Positions 17,243 through 25,821 of a stretch of 64,000 bases of DNA are shown here, one piece after another. The position numbers and the translations under genes were made by a program. Source of the DNA: Alienimonas californiensis (GTDB lineage: Bacteria; Planctomycetota; Planctomycetia; Planctomycetales; Planctomycetaceae). Under the pieces are notes generated by a model that made no database searches, was not told where the DNA came from, and was given only the letters and a program-made list of their open reading frames with translations. Position 1 is the first letter of the stretch. Each line of letters starts with the position of its first letter. The stretch is taken from the NCBI RefSeq assembly GCF_007743815.1, contig NZ_CP036265.1, positions 770,501-834,500 of the forward strand. The letters are read 5' to 3'.

Positions 17243-18379
17243 CTACAGCGCCCGCTTGGATTTGCGGCCCTTTTGAAAGCTTTCCACGACCATGTTGCCG
17301 AGGTCGTCCGCGTTGCAGTAGGCGGCGACGCCGCCGGTGACCTGGGCCATCTGCTGCACGAAGTTCACCAGGCCGAGATAGAAATAATCCTCGACCAGCG
17401 CGAACGAACTAATATGAATGCCCTCATTGGCGCAGCGCTTCGCCTCCTTCAGCGTCGCCATGGCGCTGCGGGGGCTGGGGGGGTAGATCAGTTGGATGCT
17501 GCGATCCTCGACGTGGGCGGTCGGTTCGCCGTCGGTGATCACGATGATCTGCCGGTTCGCGGTCGGCTGCTTCTTTAAAATGCGGCGGGCGAACTGCAAG
17601 CCGGCGTGGATATTCGTGAAGTGCTCCGGCACGAAGCCCGGCGGGCGGTCCAGCGGGATCGTCATCCGCACCTGCGGATCGTAGATGCTGACCGGCTTGG
17701 GGGCGCTATAGAGTAGTTCCTTCTCGCTCAGCGGGCTGGCGTAGGTGTAGAAGCCGACCGTCTTGAGGAAGTCGCCCTGATATTTCCCGCGGACCAGCCC
17801 CTGCAGAGCCATCGCCACCTTCTTGGCCTGACCGTATTTGCCGTAGCGGGACATGGAGCCGCTCATATCGAGCAGCACGACCGTGGCGCAGGCGGTCTGA
17901 TATTCGCTGTCGTGCACGACGAAGTCCCCTTCCGCGATCTCCACCGGCGTGCCGCCGCCGGTGCGGACCATCGCGTTCTTCATCGTCTCGTGCAGGTTCA
18001 GATTCGAGACGGGATCGCCGTATTCATAGGCTTTCGTCTCCTCGTGCACCGTCTGGCCGGCGCCGCGGTGGCGGGTCTCGTGCTTGCCGAGTTTGTCCTT
18101 GCCGCGGGCGTCGAACAGTTCTTCCAACGCCTTGCTCTCAACGCGTTTAATCCCCTTGGGGGTCACGCGATATTTGCCGTCGGCGTCCTTTTCAATCAGG
18201 CCGCGTTTGACGAGCATCTCCGTGACCTCCGGGTTCTCCTGTTCCCAGCGGTCGAGGTTCTCCAGGACCTCCTCGCCGAAGTCGGTGAGGTATTCGGAAA
18301 GCTGATCGAAGACCGCGTCCGCGGATTGCGGGCTGAACTCCTCAGACCCGTCGAAGGGGCGATATTCGTAGTTCGGCAC
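17243..18379 (-). CDS. VWA domain protein
   Basis: 378 residues with no signal peptide. The N-terminal 150 residues are helical and charged (FGEEVLENLDRWEQENPEV). The C-terminal half is a von Willebrand factor A domain with an intact MIDAS motif DMSGSMS near residue 172 and later VITDGEPTAHVEDRS. Proteins of this layout normally pair with a MoxR/BchI-type AAA+ ATPase as a two-component chaperone. No such ATPase is in the window, which leaves its partner unknown. GTG 18379 is the only sensible start. Confidence 0.85.
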   Translation of the reverse strand: MPNYEYRPFDGSEEFSPQSADAVFDQLSEYLTDFGEEVLENLDRWEQENPEVTEMLVKRGLIEKDADGKYRVTPKGIKRVESKALEELFDARGKDKLGKHETRHRGAGQTVHEETKAYEYGDPVSNLNLHETMKNAMVRTGGGTPVEIAEGDFVVHDSEYQTACATVVLLDMSGSMSRYGKYGQAKKVAMALQGLVRGKYQGDFLKTVGFYTYASPLSEKELLYSAPKPVSIYDPQVRMTIPLDRPPGFVPEHFTNIHAGLQFARRILKKQPTANRQIIVITDGEPTAHVEDRSIQLIYPPSPRSAMATLKEAKRCANEGIHISSFALVEDYFYLGLVNFVQQMAQVTGGVAAYCNADDLGNMVVESFQKGRKSKRAL

Positions 18380-18427
18380 GGGGGCGGTCGGGCGGAGGGG
18401 CGGTGCGAGGGGGCGGCGGAGCGGGGA

Positions 18428-18808
18428 TTATTCGCGGAAGCCGGGCGGCGGCCGGTCGGCGCCGCCGCGGAGGCGGTCCCGGGCCAGGGCGGCGGCGCCG
18501 GAGAGGGCCCCGATCAGGCCGCCGCCGAACACGCACCAGCCGGTGTAGCGGGCGGCCCGGGCGTGCCAGTTGTTCTCGCCGGGCCGTTCGGGTTCGCCGG
18601 GGGCGGGTTTCTCGATGGCGACGCCGGCTGGCAGCCCGGCGACGTCGCCGACCGCGAGGTTCATCGCCCCGAACGTCCCCCCCAGCGCCCCGCCGAGCAG
18701 CAGGCCGCGGACGACCTTCGCCTTCCGCGGCGCCGTCACCGGCGGGCCGGGCGGCCGGGTGGGTTCGACAGACCGGGACGGGTCGGCGGAGGTGGTGGAG
18801 TCGGGCAT
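18428..18808 (-). CDS. Hypothetical small membrane protein
   Basis: 126 residues with a Pro/Ser-rich N-terminus and two predicted membrane helices. One is near residues 38-60 (glycine-rich, GLLLGGALGGTFGAMNLAVG) and one near 90-110 (TGWCVFGGGLIGALSGAAAL). No family recognised. ATG 18808 is supported by a TACAAT box whose predicted transcript start is almost at the ATG, suggesting a nearly leaderless mRNA; longer in-frame starts run into the upstream tandem repeat. Confidence 0.55.
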   Translation of the reverse strand: MPDSTTSADPSRSVEPTRPPGPPVTAPRKAKVVRGLLLGGALGGTFGAMNLAVGDVAGLPAGVAIEKPAPGEPERPGENNWHARAARYTGWCVFGGGLIGALSGAAALARDRLRGGADRPPPGFRE

Positions 18809-18816
18809 CGGTGGGG

Positions 18817-18822
18817 ATTGTA
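18817..18822 (-). promoter_or_regulatory. Candidate -10 element TACAAT
   Basis: On the minus strand TACAAT ends 9 bases before ATG 18808. With transcription starting 6-8 bases beyond the box, the message would be leaderless or nearly so. No clear -35. Confidence 0.4.
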
Positions 18823-18847
18823 CGGGCGGCGCCCCGAGCGGACAGAC

Positions 18848-18917
18848 GCCGCCTCGCCGCGGGTCCCCCCTCGCCGCGGGTGCCGCCTTGCCGCGTGGCG
18901 CCGCCTTGCCGCGTGGC
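18848..18917. repeat. Short tandem repeat, four copies of 17-18 bp
   Basis: Four adjacent units at 18848-18864, 18865-18881, 18882-18899 and 18900-18917 share the core CTCGCCGCGGGT or CTTGCCGCGTGGC. The last two are identical. It lies between divergent genes, just upstream of both promoters. Confidence 0.8.
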
Positions 18918-18978
18918 GCGGGTCGTCCATGATGCCGCACCCCTCCCGTCGCTCCGCTTCCCAAACCCCGAGGCCGCC

Positions 18979-20352
18979 GTGCGTTCGCTCCCCCTCCCGC
19001 TGGCCGCGTTGGTCGCCGCCGCGTTCAGTCCGCTCGCCTTGGCGGACGACTGGCCGCAGTGGCTCGGCCCGCAGCGGGACGGCGTGTATCGGGAGAGCGG
19101 CGTGGCGACGGACTTCTCGAAGAGCCCGCCCAAAGAGTTGTGGCGCGTGCCGGTCGGCGGCGGCTACGCCGGCCCGGCGGTCGCCGGCGGGCGGGTGTTC
19201 GTGCCGGACTTCGTGCTGAACGACGCCGGCGCCTTCCCGGAGAACCAGTTTTCCAACCCGGACCTCCCCGGCCGCGAACGCGTGCTGTGCCTGGACGCCG
19301 CCACCGGTGAGACCGTCTGGGAATACGCCCCGCAGGTCACCTACCGCATTCAATACCCCGCCGGCCCGCGGGTCACGCCGACGGTGGAGCTGGAGGGCGA
19401 CGGCCCCGCGGGCCGGGTCTATTTCCTCGGGGGGATGGGGGATCTGGTCTGCCTCGACGCGGCGACCGGGAAGAAGGCGTGGGGTTATAACGTAACGGAG
19501 AAGTACGGCGCCCAGCAGCCGATCTGGGGGTTCGCCTCGCACCCGCTGGTCGACGGGGAGAATCTGTACGTGATCGCCGGCCCGGCCGACGGGCCGCTGC
19601 TGTGCGTGAATAAAGCCACCGGCGAGTTGAAGTGGAAGGCCTGCACCGCCGAGGACGAGTGCGGCTACGCCCCCCCCGTCATGTACGAGCGCGCCGGCAA
19701 GAAAATGCTGCTGGCCTGGACCGCCGAGAGCGTCAACGCCGTCGACCCCGCGACCGGCAAGGTCCACTGGAGCGTGCCGGCGGCGGTGAGTTTTAATATG
19801 TCCATCGCCCACCCGATCCCGGCGACGGTCGACGGGGCGCATTACCTGTACTGCATGTCCCACGACCCGACGGCGGTCGTGATGCTCAAACTCGCCGACG
19901 ACCCCACGGCCAAGCCGGAGGTCCTCTGGCGGGGCGACCAGCGCACCGGGATGAACGGCGTGATGAACACCCCGGTCTTCGACGCCTCCGCGGGGGAGGA
20001 AGGCTTATTGTTCAGCCCGGACCGCAACGGCGTCTTCGTCGCCGCCGACCCGCTGACCGGCGAGCAGGTCGCCGAGGACCGGCAGTTCTTCGGCTCCGCA
20101 ACCACCTGGGGCACGATCTTCACCACCCCGCTGGGCGACACCGGCGCCGTCCTCTTCGCCGTGGAGACCGGCGAACTCCAGTCCGGGTCGCTGTCCGACG
20201 AGGGGGCCGAGGTGAACGGTTCGGCGAAGGTGCTGGAACCGACCCAGATCGCCGGCAACCGCCGCGTCCTCTGGGTGCACCCGGCCTACGCGATGAAAAG
20301 CGCCTTCTGGCGGAACGACAAGGAACTGGTGCGGGTCGATTTGGCAGAGTGA
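18979..20352 (+). CDS. Secreted PQQ-like beta-propeller protein
   Basis: 457 residues: signal peptide (about 1-21) then an eight-bladed PQQ-like propeller beginning DDWPQWLGPQRDGVYRESG. Blade motifs DAATGETVWEY, DAATGKKAWGYN and DPATGKVHWSVP follow the tryptophan-docking pattern. No PQQ-ligating or catalytic residues are obvious, so it may be a BamB-like scaffold or a redox-inactive propeller; planctomycetes encode many. The GTG at 18979 directly precedes the signal peptide. It ends just before a compound hairpin repeat shared with the convergent TIM-barrel gene. Confidence 0.85.
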   Translation: MRSLPLPLAALVAAAFSPLALADDWPQWLGPQRDGVYRESGVATDFSKSPPKELWRVPVGGGYAGPAVAGGRVFVPDFVLNDAGAFPENQFSNPDLPGRERVLCLDAATGETVWEYAPQVTYRIQYPAGPRVTPTVELEGDGPAGRVYFLGGMGDLVCLDAATGKKAWGYNVTEKYGAQQPIWGFASHPLVDGENLYVIAGPADGPLLCVNKATGELKWKACTAEDECGYAPPVMYERAGKKMLLAWTAESVNAVDPATGKVHWSVPAAVSFNMSIAHPIPATVDGAHYLYCMSHDPTAVVMLKLADDPTAKPEVLWRGDQRTGMNGVMNTPVFDASAGEEGLLFSPDRNGVFVAADPLTGEQVAEDRQFFGSATTWGTIFTTPLGDTGAVLFAVETGELQSGSLSDEGAEVNGSAKVLEPTQIAGNRRVLWVHPAYAMKSAFWRNDKELVRVDLAE

Positions 20353-20365
20353 GGCGCCGGCGAAC

Positions 20366-20541
20366 TCCCCTCTCCCCCCTTTTGAGGGAGAGGGGTCGGG
20401 GGTGAGGGGGCAGTGATTGACGAATGCCGTTTAAGGCCCGTCTCGCTCTCCCACAGATGTCTCACCCCAGAGAGCGGGGGCCTGCGAACCGTTCGTCCCC
20501 CTCACCCCCGGCCCCTCTCCCTCGAGGGAGAGGGGGGAAAG
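20366..20541. repeat. Compound hairpin element, copy 1
   Basis: Two hairpins face each other. The left one (20367-20395) is CCCCTCTCCC paired with GGGAGAGGGG; the right one (20512-20535) has the same stem closed by TCGA. Each is flanked inward by GGGGGTGAGGGGG or its complement, so the whole unit is also an inverted repeat. A related unit lies at 37304-37484 with similar interior sequence. Here it sits between convergent genes and can terminate both. Confidence 0.85.
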
Positions 20542-20550
20542 AGAGCGCCC

Positions 20551-21429
20551 TCACACCGTGCAGAGCTGCACGGCCTCGGTCAGGCTCTTCACCGGGTCGT
20601 TTTTGGGGATGAACTCGTGGGCGAAGTAGCCGTCGAAGCCGGTTTCGGCGATCGCTTCGGCGATGGGGCGGTATTGCAGCTCCTGCGTGCCGTCCAGTTC
20701 GTTTCGGCCCGGGTTGCCGGCGGTGTGGTAGTGGCCGAAGGCGTCCTTGTGGGTCTTGATCGTGCGAATAATATCGCCCTCCATGATCTGCATGTGATAA
20801 ATATCGTACAGCAGTTTAAAGTTGTCGCTGGCGACCTTATCGACCAGCTTCACGCCCCATTCGCTGGTGTCGCACATATAGTCCGGGTGGTTCACCTTGG
20901 AGTTGAGCAGCTCCATCTGAATCACGACGTCGTGCTTCTCGGCGAGCGGGACGATCTGCTCCAAGGCTTTGGCGCAGTTTTCGAGGCCCGTATTGCGGTC
21001 CATGCCACGGGCGTTGCCGGAGAAGGTGATCACGTTCCGCCAGCCCTCGGCGGCGGTCGCCTTGATGCTCTCCTCCAGCGCCGCGAGGCAGGCGTCGTGG
21101 AACTTCGGTTCGCACAGCCCGTCGGTCAGGGCGTGGGAGCCGGTCATGGTGCAGACCATGCCGTGCTTTTTGAGGGTCTCGAAGTCCTGCCCCGGCTTGA
21201 GCAGGTCCACGCCCACCAGACCTAATTCTTTGCCGAGCGTGCACAGTTCGTCGAGGCTCATCTCCCGGAAGCACCATTTGCAGACCGACTGCTTGAGCCG
21301 GCCCCCTTTGGCGGAGGTCGGCGCCGCGCCCTCCTGAGGAGCGGCGAACGCCGGACCGGCGGCGAGGGCGCCGGCCGCGGCGGCGCCGGCGGCAAGGGCG
21401 GAGCGGCGGGAGAAAGCGGGCGAGGGCAT
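20551..21429 (-). CDS. Tat-exported TIM-barrel protein, hydroxypyruvate isomerase-like
   Basis: 292 residues with an N-terminal twin-arginine-like signal (SRRSALAAGAAAAGALAAG). The mature part is a sugar-phosphate isomerase/epimerase-type TIM barrel. The motifs YDIYHMQIMEGDIIRTI and GHYHTAGNPGRNELDG are diagnostic of the hydroxypyruvate isomerase (Hyi) branch, which uses Glu and His metal ligands. Export of such an enzyme is common in planctomycetes and its real substrate there is unknown. The ATG at 21429 starts at the Tat signal; in-frame sequence further upstream looks non-coding. Confidence 0.88.
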   Translation of the reverse strand: MPSPAFSRRSALAAGAAAAGALAAGPAFAAPQEGAAPTSAKGGRLKQSVCKWCFREMSLDELCTLGKELGLVGVDLLKPGQDFETLKKHGMVCTMTGSHALTDGLCEPKFHDACLAALEESIKATAAEGWRNVITFSGNARGMDRNTGLENCAKALEQIVPLAEKHDVVIQMELLNSKVNHPDYMCDTSEWGVKLVDKVASDNFKLLYDIYHMQIMEGDIIRTIKTHKDAFGHYHTAGNPGRNELDGTQELQYRPIAEAIAETGFDGYFAHEFIPKNDPVKSLTEAVQLCTV

Positions 21430-21518
21430 CACGGCATTCCGATGGGTAAAGGAAGACGCCGATTGTTCGCCCCCCGCCGACCCGCCGCAACGCGGGGCGG
21501 ACCGGCCCCGGCAGACGT

Positions 21519-21926
21519 TCAACGTGCGCGGCCGTTCAGAACCCAGCGCCCCCACGCCCCGGCGAGCGATAAATACAGCCCGCCCCAGCAGAGCCCGGCG
21601 GTTCCGAGGCCGGCGAGGCGTTCGTCGATCGGGGCGAACCAGGGCGGGTCGTTGCGGGCGATCCAGACCTCCGCGGCCCACGGCCAGCCGGCGGCGGCGA
21701 TCAACAGACCGAGCGGAATGAGCCACAAGCAGGCCCGCCGCGATCGCACCCGGCCGGACAGCCACCACCCCAGCCCCGCCGATAGTCCCGACAGCCCGCC
21801 GCCGACCGCATACCCGACCCACCGCTCCCCGGCCAACAGGGCGCTCAGCACGCCGAGGTAACTCGCGACCGGCCCGGTCCAGCCGACCGCCGCCGCCGTC
21901 CAGGCGAACCGGTACACGGCGTTCAT
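21519..21926 (-). CDS. Hypothetical membrane protein, paralogue of its upstream neighbour
   Basis: 135 residues with four predicted membrane helices and a C-terminal motif LAGAWGRWVLNGRAR. The same AGAWGRWVL motif ends the adjacent gene, so the two are diverged tandem duplicates. The start ATG overlaps the stop of that gene (ATGA). No known family. The function is unknown; coupled translation suggests a heteromeric membrane complex. Confidence 0.65.
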   Translation of the reverse strand: MNAVYRFAWTAAAVGWTGPVASYLGVLSALLAGERWVGYAVGGGLSGLSAGLGWWLSGRVRSRRACLWLIPLGLLIAAAGWPWAAEVWIARNDPPWFAPIDERLAGLGTAGLCWGGLYLSLAGAWGRWVLNGRAR

Positions 21927-22477
21927 CCCTGCCCCGCCGGTTCGTCCGGGCGTCGGTGCAGAACCCAGCGCCCCCAGGCGCCGGCGAGGAACAGGGCGGC
22001 GCTGCCGCCGGCCGTCACGCCGCACAGCGCCGCCAGGAGGAACTCCAACAGCCCGGCCAACATCTCCGAGTCGATCTCGCGTGCGATCTGCTGCTCCCGA
22101 TGCCAATACAGCGCCCCGCCGGCCAGCAGCGCCGCCGCGATCCCGCCCCACAGCAGCATGCGCCGATGGGCGAGGCGGGAGCGGGCGGTGCGGATTGAGG
22201 CCCAGATCGCCCCGAAGACGGCCGGCCCGGCGGCGAGGGCGGCGCCGAACCACGCCCCGAACGTCTCGCGGCCGTTGAAGGCGTTCCCCACCGTCTCGCT
22301 GCCGATCGCCGACAGGGGCGCTGTCCACAGCAAGGCCGCGGCGATCCACAGCAGGCCGTACACGACCCCCGCGAGCCGGCGCCGGAGGCGTCGGCCGCGG
22401 CTCGTCGGCTCCGACAAATCAAAAAGCCCGTCCGCGGGGGCGGGCGGGCGGGGTTCGATCGGGAAGGCGGCGGACAT
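21923..22477 (-). CDS. Hypothetical membrane protein
   Basis: 184 residues: a 40-residue basic cytoplasmic N-terminus, then four predicted membrane helices (for example GVVYGLLWIAAALLW and AALLAGGALYW), and the C-terminal motif FLAGAWGRWVLHRRP shared with the next gene. Translationally coupled to it by an ATGA overlap. No recognised domain. Confidence 0.65.
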   Translation of the reverse strand: MSAAFPIEPRPPAPADGLFDLSEPTSRGRRLRRRLAGVVYGLLWIAAALLWTAPLSAIGSETVGNAFNGRETFGAWFGAALAAGPAVFGAIWASIRTARSRLAHRRMLLWGGIAAALLAGGALYWHREQQIAREIDSEMLAGLLEFLLAALCGVTAGGSAALFLAGAWGRWVLHRRPDEPAGQG

Positions 22478-22527
22478 CGCCCGGCGAGCTTAGCCGGCCG
22501 GGCCGCGACAGGTCACGCGGCGTACGC

Positions 22528-23112
22528 TCACTCGGCGTCGGCCGGCTTCTCGGCCGCGGGCGTGCCGGCGGCCGGCTTCTTGCCGGCGTCGCCGGTCGGG
22601 TCGGTCGTCTTCCGGAGGCGGAACAGCAGGTCCTTCGCCCCGGTTTTGAACCGCGTCGGCCGCTCGTCGGAGAGCGAATAAATCAGGATCAGCCCGGCGA
22701 TCTCCGGCTCGGCGTTCTCCTGCCCCTCCTTCGGCTTTTTCATCTGCACGCGGATCAACGCCGGGGCCTTCGAGCCCTGGTCCGGGATCGTGCTGATCAG
22801 GTCGGCGAACCAGACGCCGTCCTTGTTTTTCAGCTTCAAATTCTTCGCCGGCATCAGCTTATACGTGCTGGCGTAGAGGTTCTTGCTGTCCTTATCGACG
22901 ACGGCGAAGGTGTCCGCGGTGATGACCACGCTGTTGTCCTTCAAACGGTCCGGCGGGACCTGTTCGCCGAACTTCTCGCCGGCCGCGATCTTGTAGGAGC
23001 CGCGGAGGTCCGGGACCTTCGTCTCCCCGTCCTCCGCCTGGGGGGCGGCGAGCAGGGGAGCGGCGGACAGCAGGGCCGCGAAGGCCGCGGCGGGGGCGAG
23101 CAGGGCACGCAT
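22528..23112 (-). CDS. Secreted TIGR03067-like protein
   Basis: 194 residues: signal peptide (1-22), then a beta-rich domain opening DLRGSYKIAAGEKFGE and containing VVITADTFAVVDKD, with a late SLSDERPTRF motif. The order GxY/W, a test-threshold strand pair and RPTxF matches the lipocalin-like planctomycete TIGR03067 family of unknown function. The C-terminal 30 residues are Pro/Ala/Lys-rich. A second, shorter member lies at 46725-47129. Confidence 0.68.
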   Translation of the reverse strand: MRALLAPAAAFAALLSAAPLLAAPQAEDGETKVPDLRGSYKIAAGEKFGEQVPPDRLKDNSVVITADTFAVVDKDSKNLYASTYKLMPAKNLKLKNKDGVWFADLISTIPDQGSKAPALIRVQMKKPKEGQENAEPEIAGLILIYSLSDERPTRFKTGAKDLLFRLRKTTDPTGDAGKKPAAGTPAAEKPADAE

Positions 23113-23186
23113 CAGGACGACTCCGGGGCAGTGGGCTGGGGAGCGAGGGGTGATCCCGGAAGTCTCCCCAGTTTTCCCCGGGGGCG

Positions 23187-24641
23187 TCAGCGGGGTTCGC
23201 CGAGCGCCGGAATGGGGGCCGCCCCGCGGTCGACGGGTCCGTCGGCGTTCACCCAGCGGTCCGGGTTCTCGGCGAAGGCGTCGCGAGTGCGGGGGCTGCG
23301 GAACAGGAACAGCCGCCCGCCGTACAGCACGGCGTGCTCCACCCGGCCCGGGACGGAGAAGCCCTCCGCGGCGGCGAGCACCACGTCCTCGCCCTCGGCG
23401 ACCGGCAGGTACCGCTCCGGGTCCAGCAGAAACGCCGCCCGAGCCACCGGGGAGGAAAACTTATAGGTCTTCCCGCCGAACCGCGTGACCACCCGCGGAT
23501 CCGCCTCGGTCAGCCGCCGGTCGTCCCGCACCGCGACCGGACAGAACTGCCCGAACGCCGCCGGCAGTTCCACCGCCGGCGCCGCGACCACCGGGACGGC
23601 CGCCGCGGCCGGCGGCGCCGCCGCAACCCGAGCTGCGGCGGCCGGTTTGGACTGCGGCTCCGGCGCCGGGGCAAGCTCCGAAACCGGGGCGAATTCCAGA
23701 TAGGCCCGTCCCGGCCGGGCGGCCGGTGAGGGCGTCAGGGCCAACGACGCCCGGCCGGCCGGCGCCGAATCGGCGACCCGGCGGGCGAACGAATCCGTCT
23801 CAAAGAACTCTGCATCGTCGAACCGCGGCCCGGACGGCCCCGCGGGGGGCGCCCCCTCGGCCTGTTGTTCCGCGGCCAAGATCTCCTCGTGATCGAACAG
23901 ACCGAACGGGCGTTCCTCCGCGGCGGGGTCCGCCGACGGCCCCTCGGCTTCGCTCGGTTCGTCTTCAATCTGCACGTCGAACAGCACCACCGCGATCGGC
24001 TTCCCGTCCGGGCCGACCGGGTTGAGATCCCCTGCCGGCTCCGACGTCGGCTCCGGAGCCGCAGGCGCGGCGACGGCCGAACTCGGCGTCGCCTCGGCGG
24101 TCGCGAGCGGGTGCGGCATCGGCTGCGGCGCGGGTGCGCGCTCCGGCAGCGGCTCCGGCTTGGGCAGCGCGGCAGGCTGGGGGGTCTCGACCGGCGCCGG
24201 GGCGGGGGTGGGACGGGCGAAGGGAGCGATCGGCTCCAGCGCCTCGGGCAGCGGGCCGAACAGCGGGCCGTCCGTGGGTTCGACGGCCGCCGGCGGGACG
24301 ACCGTCGGGGCGACCGGCGGGGCGGGCGCCTCGGGTTCCGGTTCGGGCGCGGACGGTTCGGCGGCGAAGGGGTCGACCCAGTCCGGCGGCGGCGTGACCT
24401 GCGGCGGGGGCGGGGCGACGGCGCCGTCCGAGAGCCGACGAACCTCCGGCGTCGACTCCGCGGTCGCGGCGGCGTCCGCGGCGGGCGGCGGGGCCGGCGC
24501 CGAGGGAGCGGCGGGGGCGTCCCCGTCCGCAGACGCCGACGCCGCGCTCGCCCCGGCGGCGAGCAGCAACGCGGCGGCCCGTCGCGCCACGACGGATTGC
24601 CACGCGGCAGCGGAGCGGCGGGGGCGAAGGGGGCGCAGCAC
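23187..24641 (-). CDS. Pro/Ala-rich secreted protein with two YHS-like C-terminal domains
   Basis: 484 residues. A signal-like hydrophobic stretch lies at about 20-36 after GTG 24641. About 300 residues of Pro/Ala/Glu-rich low complexity follow. The last 110 residues hold two YHS-like units: FCPVAVRDDRRL followed by GGKTYKFSSPVARAAFLLDP, then YGGRLFLFRSPRTRDAF. YHS domains are small metal-associated modules normally reading Y-x-G-K-x-Y-x-F-C-S; here the Cys before Ser is replaced, so metal binding is doubtful. The low-complexity part probably spans the cell envelope. The start is uncertain because the frame stays open upstream; GTG was chosen because it directly precedes the hydrophobic segment. 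Confidence 0.6.
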   Translation of the reverse strand: MLRPLRPRRSAAAWQSVVARRAAALLLAAGASAASASADGDAPAAPSAPAPPPAADAAATAESTPEVRRLSDGAVAPPPPQVTPPPDWVDPFAAEPSAPEPEPEAPAPPVAPTVVPPAAVEPTDGPLFGPLPEALEPIAPFARPTPAPAPVETPQPAALPKPEPLPERAPAPQPMPHPLATAEATPSSAVAAPAAPEPTSEPAGDLNPVGPDGKPIAVVLFDVQIEDEPSEAEGPSADPAAEERPFGLFDHEEILAAEQQAEGAPPAGPSGPRFDDAEFFETDSFARRVADSAPAGRASLALTPSPAARPGRAYLEFAPVSELAPAPEPQSKPAAAARVAAAPPAAAAVPVVAAPAVELPAAFGQFCPVAVRDDRRLTEADPRVVTRFGGKTYKFSSPVARAAFLLDPERYLPVAEGEDVVLAAAEGFSVPGRVEHAVLYGGRLFLFRSPRTRDAFAENPDRWVNADGPVDRGAAPIPALGEPR

Positions 24642-24812
24642 GGCAATTCTCCGGGGGGCGGGGGCGGTTCCAGGTGCGGCGCCCCGCCTCCCTCTTCGGT
24701 CGTTCTCGCCCCCGACCGGCAGGCGAGTTTGCCGATTACGCCGATTCCGCCGCCGCGACCGCCCCGGGCGAGGAGTCGGGGCCGCCCCGATTCGATCGCC
24801 TCCCCCGTCGGC

Positions 24813-24818
24813 TACCGT
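24813..24818 (+). promoter_or_regulatory. Candidate -10 element TACCGT
   Basis: TACCGT preceded by CGGC, 40 bases before ATG 24859. It fits the TANNNT pattern seen ahead of several genes in this window. No clear -35. Confidence 0.3.
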
Positions 24819-24858
24819 GCGTCGTTCCTTCGCCCCCCGGTTCTCGCCCCCGGCTCCG

Positions 24859-25617
24859 ATGTCCGACCCGCTGTCCGACGACGCCTCCCCGGCCGCCAAG
24901 TCCGCCCTCAACTGGACCGTGCTGGCGCTGCTCGGGGCGGGGCTGCTGATCCTCGTCATCCTCGTCGCCGCCCTGCTGTTCCGGCAGGACGACCCGCGGT
25001 TCGAGGTGGAAGGCGTCGACGGCGACCTGCAGGGGGCGCCCGCCCGGCAGGCCTCGCTGAACGCCGGCTGGCTCGCCCCGGCCGCCGACGCCGGCTCCGC
25101 CGTCCTCATCCCCCAGGCCTTCGGCGGCTGGGACCTGGAGACCAGCGACCGGAACGCGAACAACCCCGCCTTCGGCCTGACCCGCGAGGGCTACCACGGC
25201 CGCTACACCCGGGCCGGCGCCGCCGTCGCCGCGGACCTGTATGTCTACCCCGGCCAAGAGGACGACGCCGCCGTGTTGCAGAGCGTGCGGGAACGGCTCA
25301 GCGATCCGGCCCGCTTCGGCGACGTGCGGTTCAGCGAGCCGGAACTCGTCCCGGGGGCGAAGACGCTGCGGTTCGACATGACCCCGCAGCCGGAGGGCGG
25401 CGAGAACGACGGCGTGCCGGAGTCCCACGGCCTGATGGCGGCGGTGGACGGCTGGCTGCTGTTCGCCCGCAGCGAGAATGAAAGCGACCTGCTCCCCTTC
25501 CTCGCCGCCTATATGCGGGCCGTCGAAGCCGACGGCGCCGGCGAGGCCCCCCCCGAACCGGCCCCCGGCGACCGCACCGAGGCCCTCGCCGACGACGGCG
25601 CCGAGATCGCCGACTGA
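24859..25617 (+). CDS. Hypothetical membrane-anchored protein
   Basis: 252 residues: a short N-terminus, one transmembrane helix (about 20-42, ending LLILVILVAALLF), then a 200-residue extracytoplasmic domain. The domain opens DPRFEVEGVDGDLQG, contains SAVLIPQAFGGWDLETSD, and ends in an acidic Pro-rich tail. No family recognised. It is divergent from the YHS-like gene and ends 43 bases before a perfect hairpin. Confidence 0.65.
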   Translation: MSDPLSDDASPAAKSALNWTVLALLGAGLLILVILVAALLFRQDDPRFEVEGVDGDLQGAPARQASLNAGWLAPAADAGSAVLIPQAFGGWDLETSDRNANNPAFGLTREGYHGRYTRAGAAVAADLYVYPGQEDDAAVLQSVRERLSDPARFGDVRFSEPELVPGAKTLRFDMTPQPEGGENDGVPESHGLMAAVDGWLLFARSENESDLLPFLAAYMRAVEADGAGEAPPEPAPGDRTEALADDGAEIAD

Positions 25618-25660
25618 ACGCCGTCGCGCACGAGAGCGATCGCTAATCGACGCCGCTTCC

Positions 25661-25690
25661 GGGGAACCGGCGGGCCCCCGCCGGTTCCCC
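25661..25690 (+). terminator. Perfect hairpin downstream of 24859-25617
   Basis: A 13-bp perfect stem (25661-25673 with 25678-25690) closes the loop GCCC. No U-tract follows immediately, although TCTTTTTC occurs 25 bases later. Probable terminator or mRNA-end hairpin. Confidence 0.7.
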
Positions 25691-25734
25691 GCGGCCGTCG
25701 ACGCATAAGCGGTATCTTTTTCGACGGGAGACGT

Positions 25735-25740
25735 TATTGT
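25735..25740 (+). promoter_or_regulatory. Candidate -10 element TATTGT for the DUF1559 gene
   Basis: TATTGT lies about 80 bases before the ATG at 25822 in a locally AT-richer stretch. The leader contains CCGTTTTTTC and an inverted pair around GGCCCGATCGGGGCC. No clear -35. Confidence 0.3.
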
Positions 25741-25821
25741 CGCTCGGGACCGTTTTTTCAGGCCCGATCGGGGCCGTAGCGGTCCGTCGTCTCGTCGTTT
25801 CTCGAAACCGCTTTACCGATC

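Noticed and set aside
18979-20352. A PQQ-dependent dehydrogenase
   Set aside because: The propeller repeats are clear, but no catalytic or PQQ-ligating motifs like those of the gene at 47157-49025 were seen.
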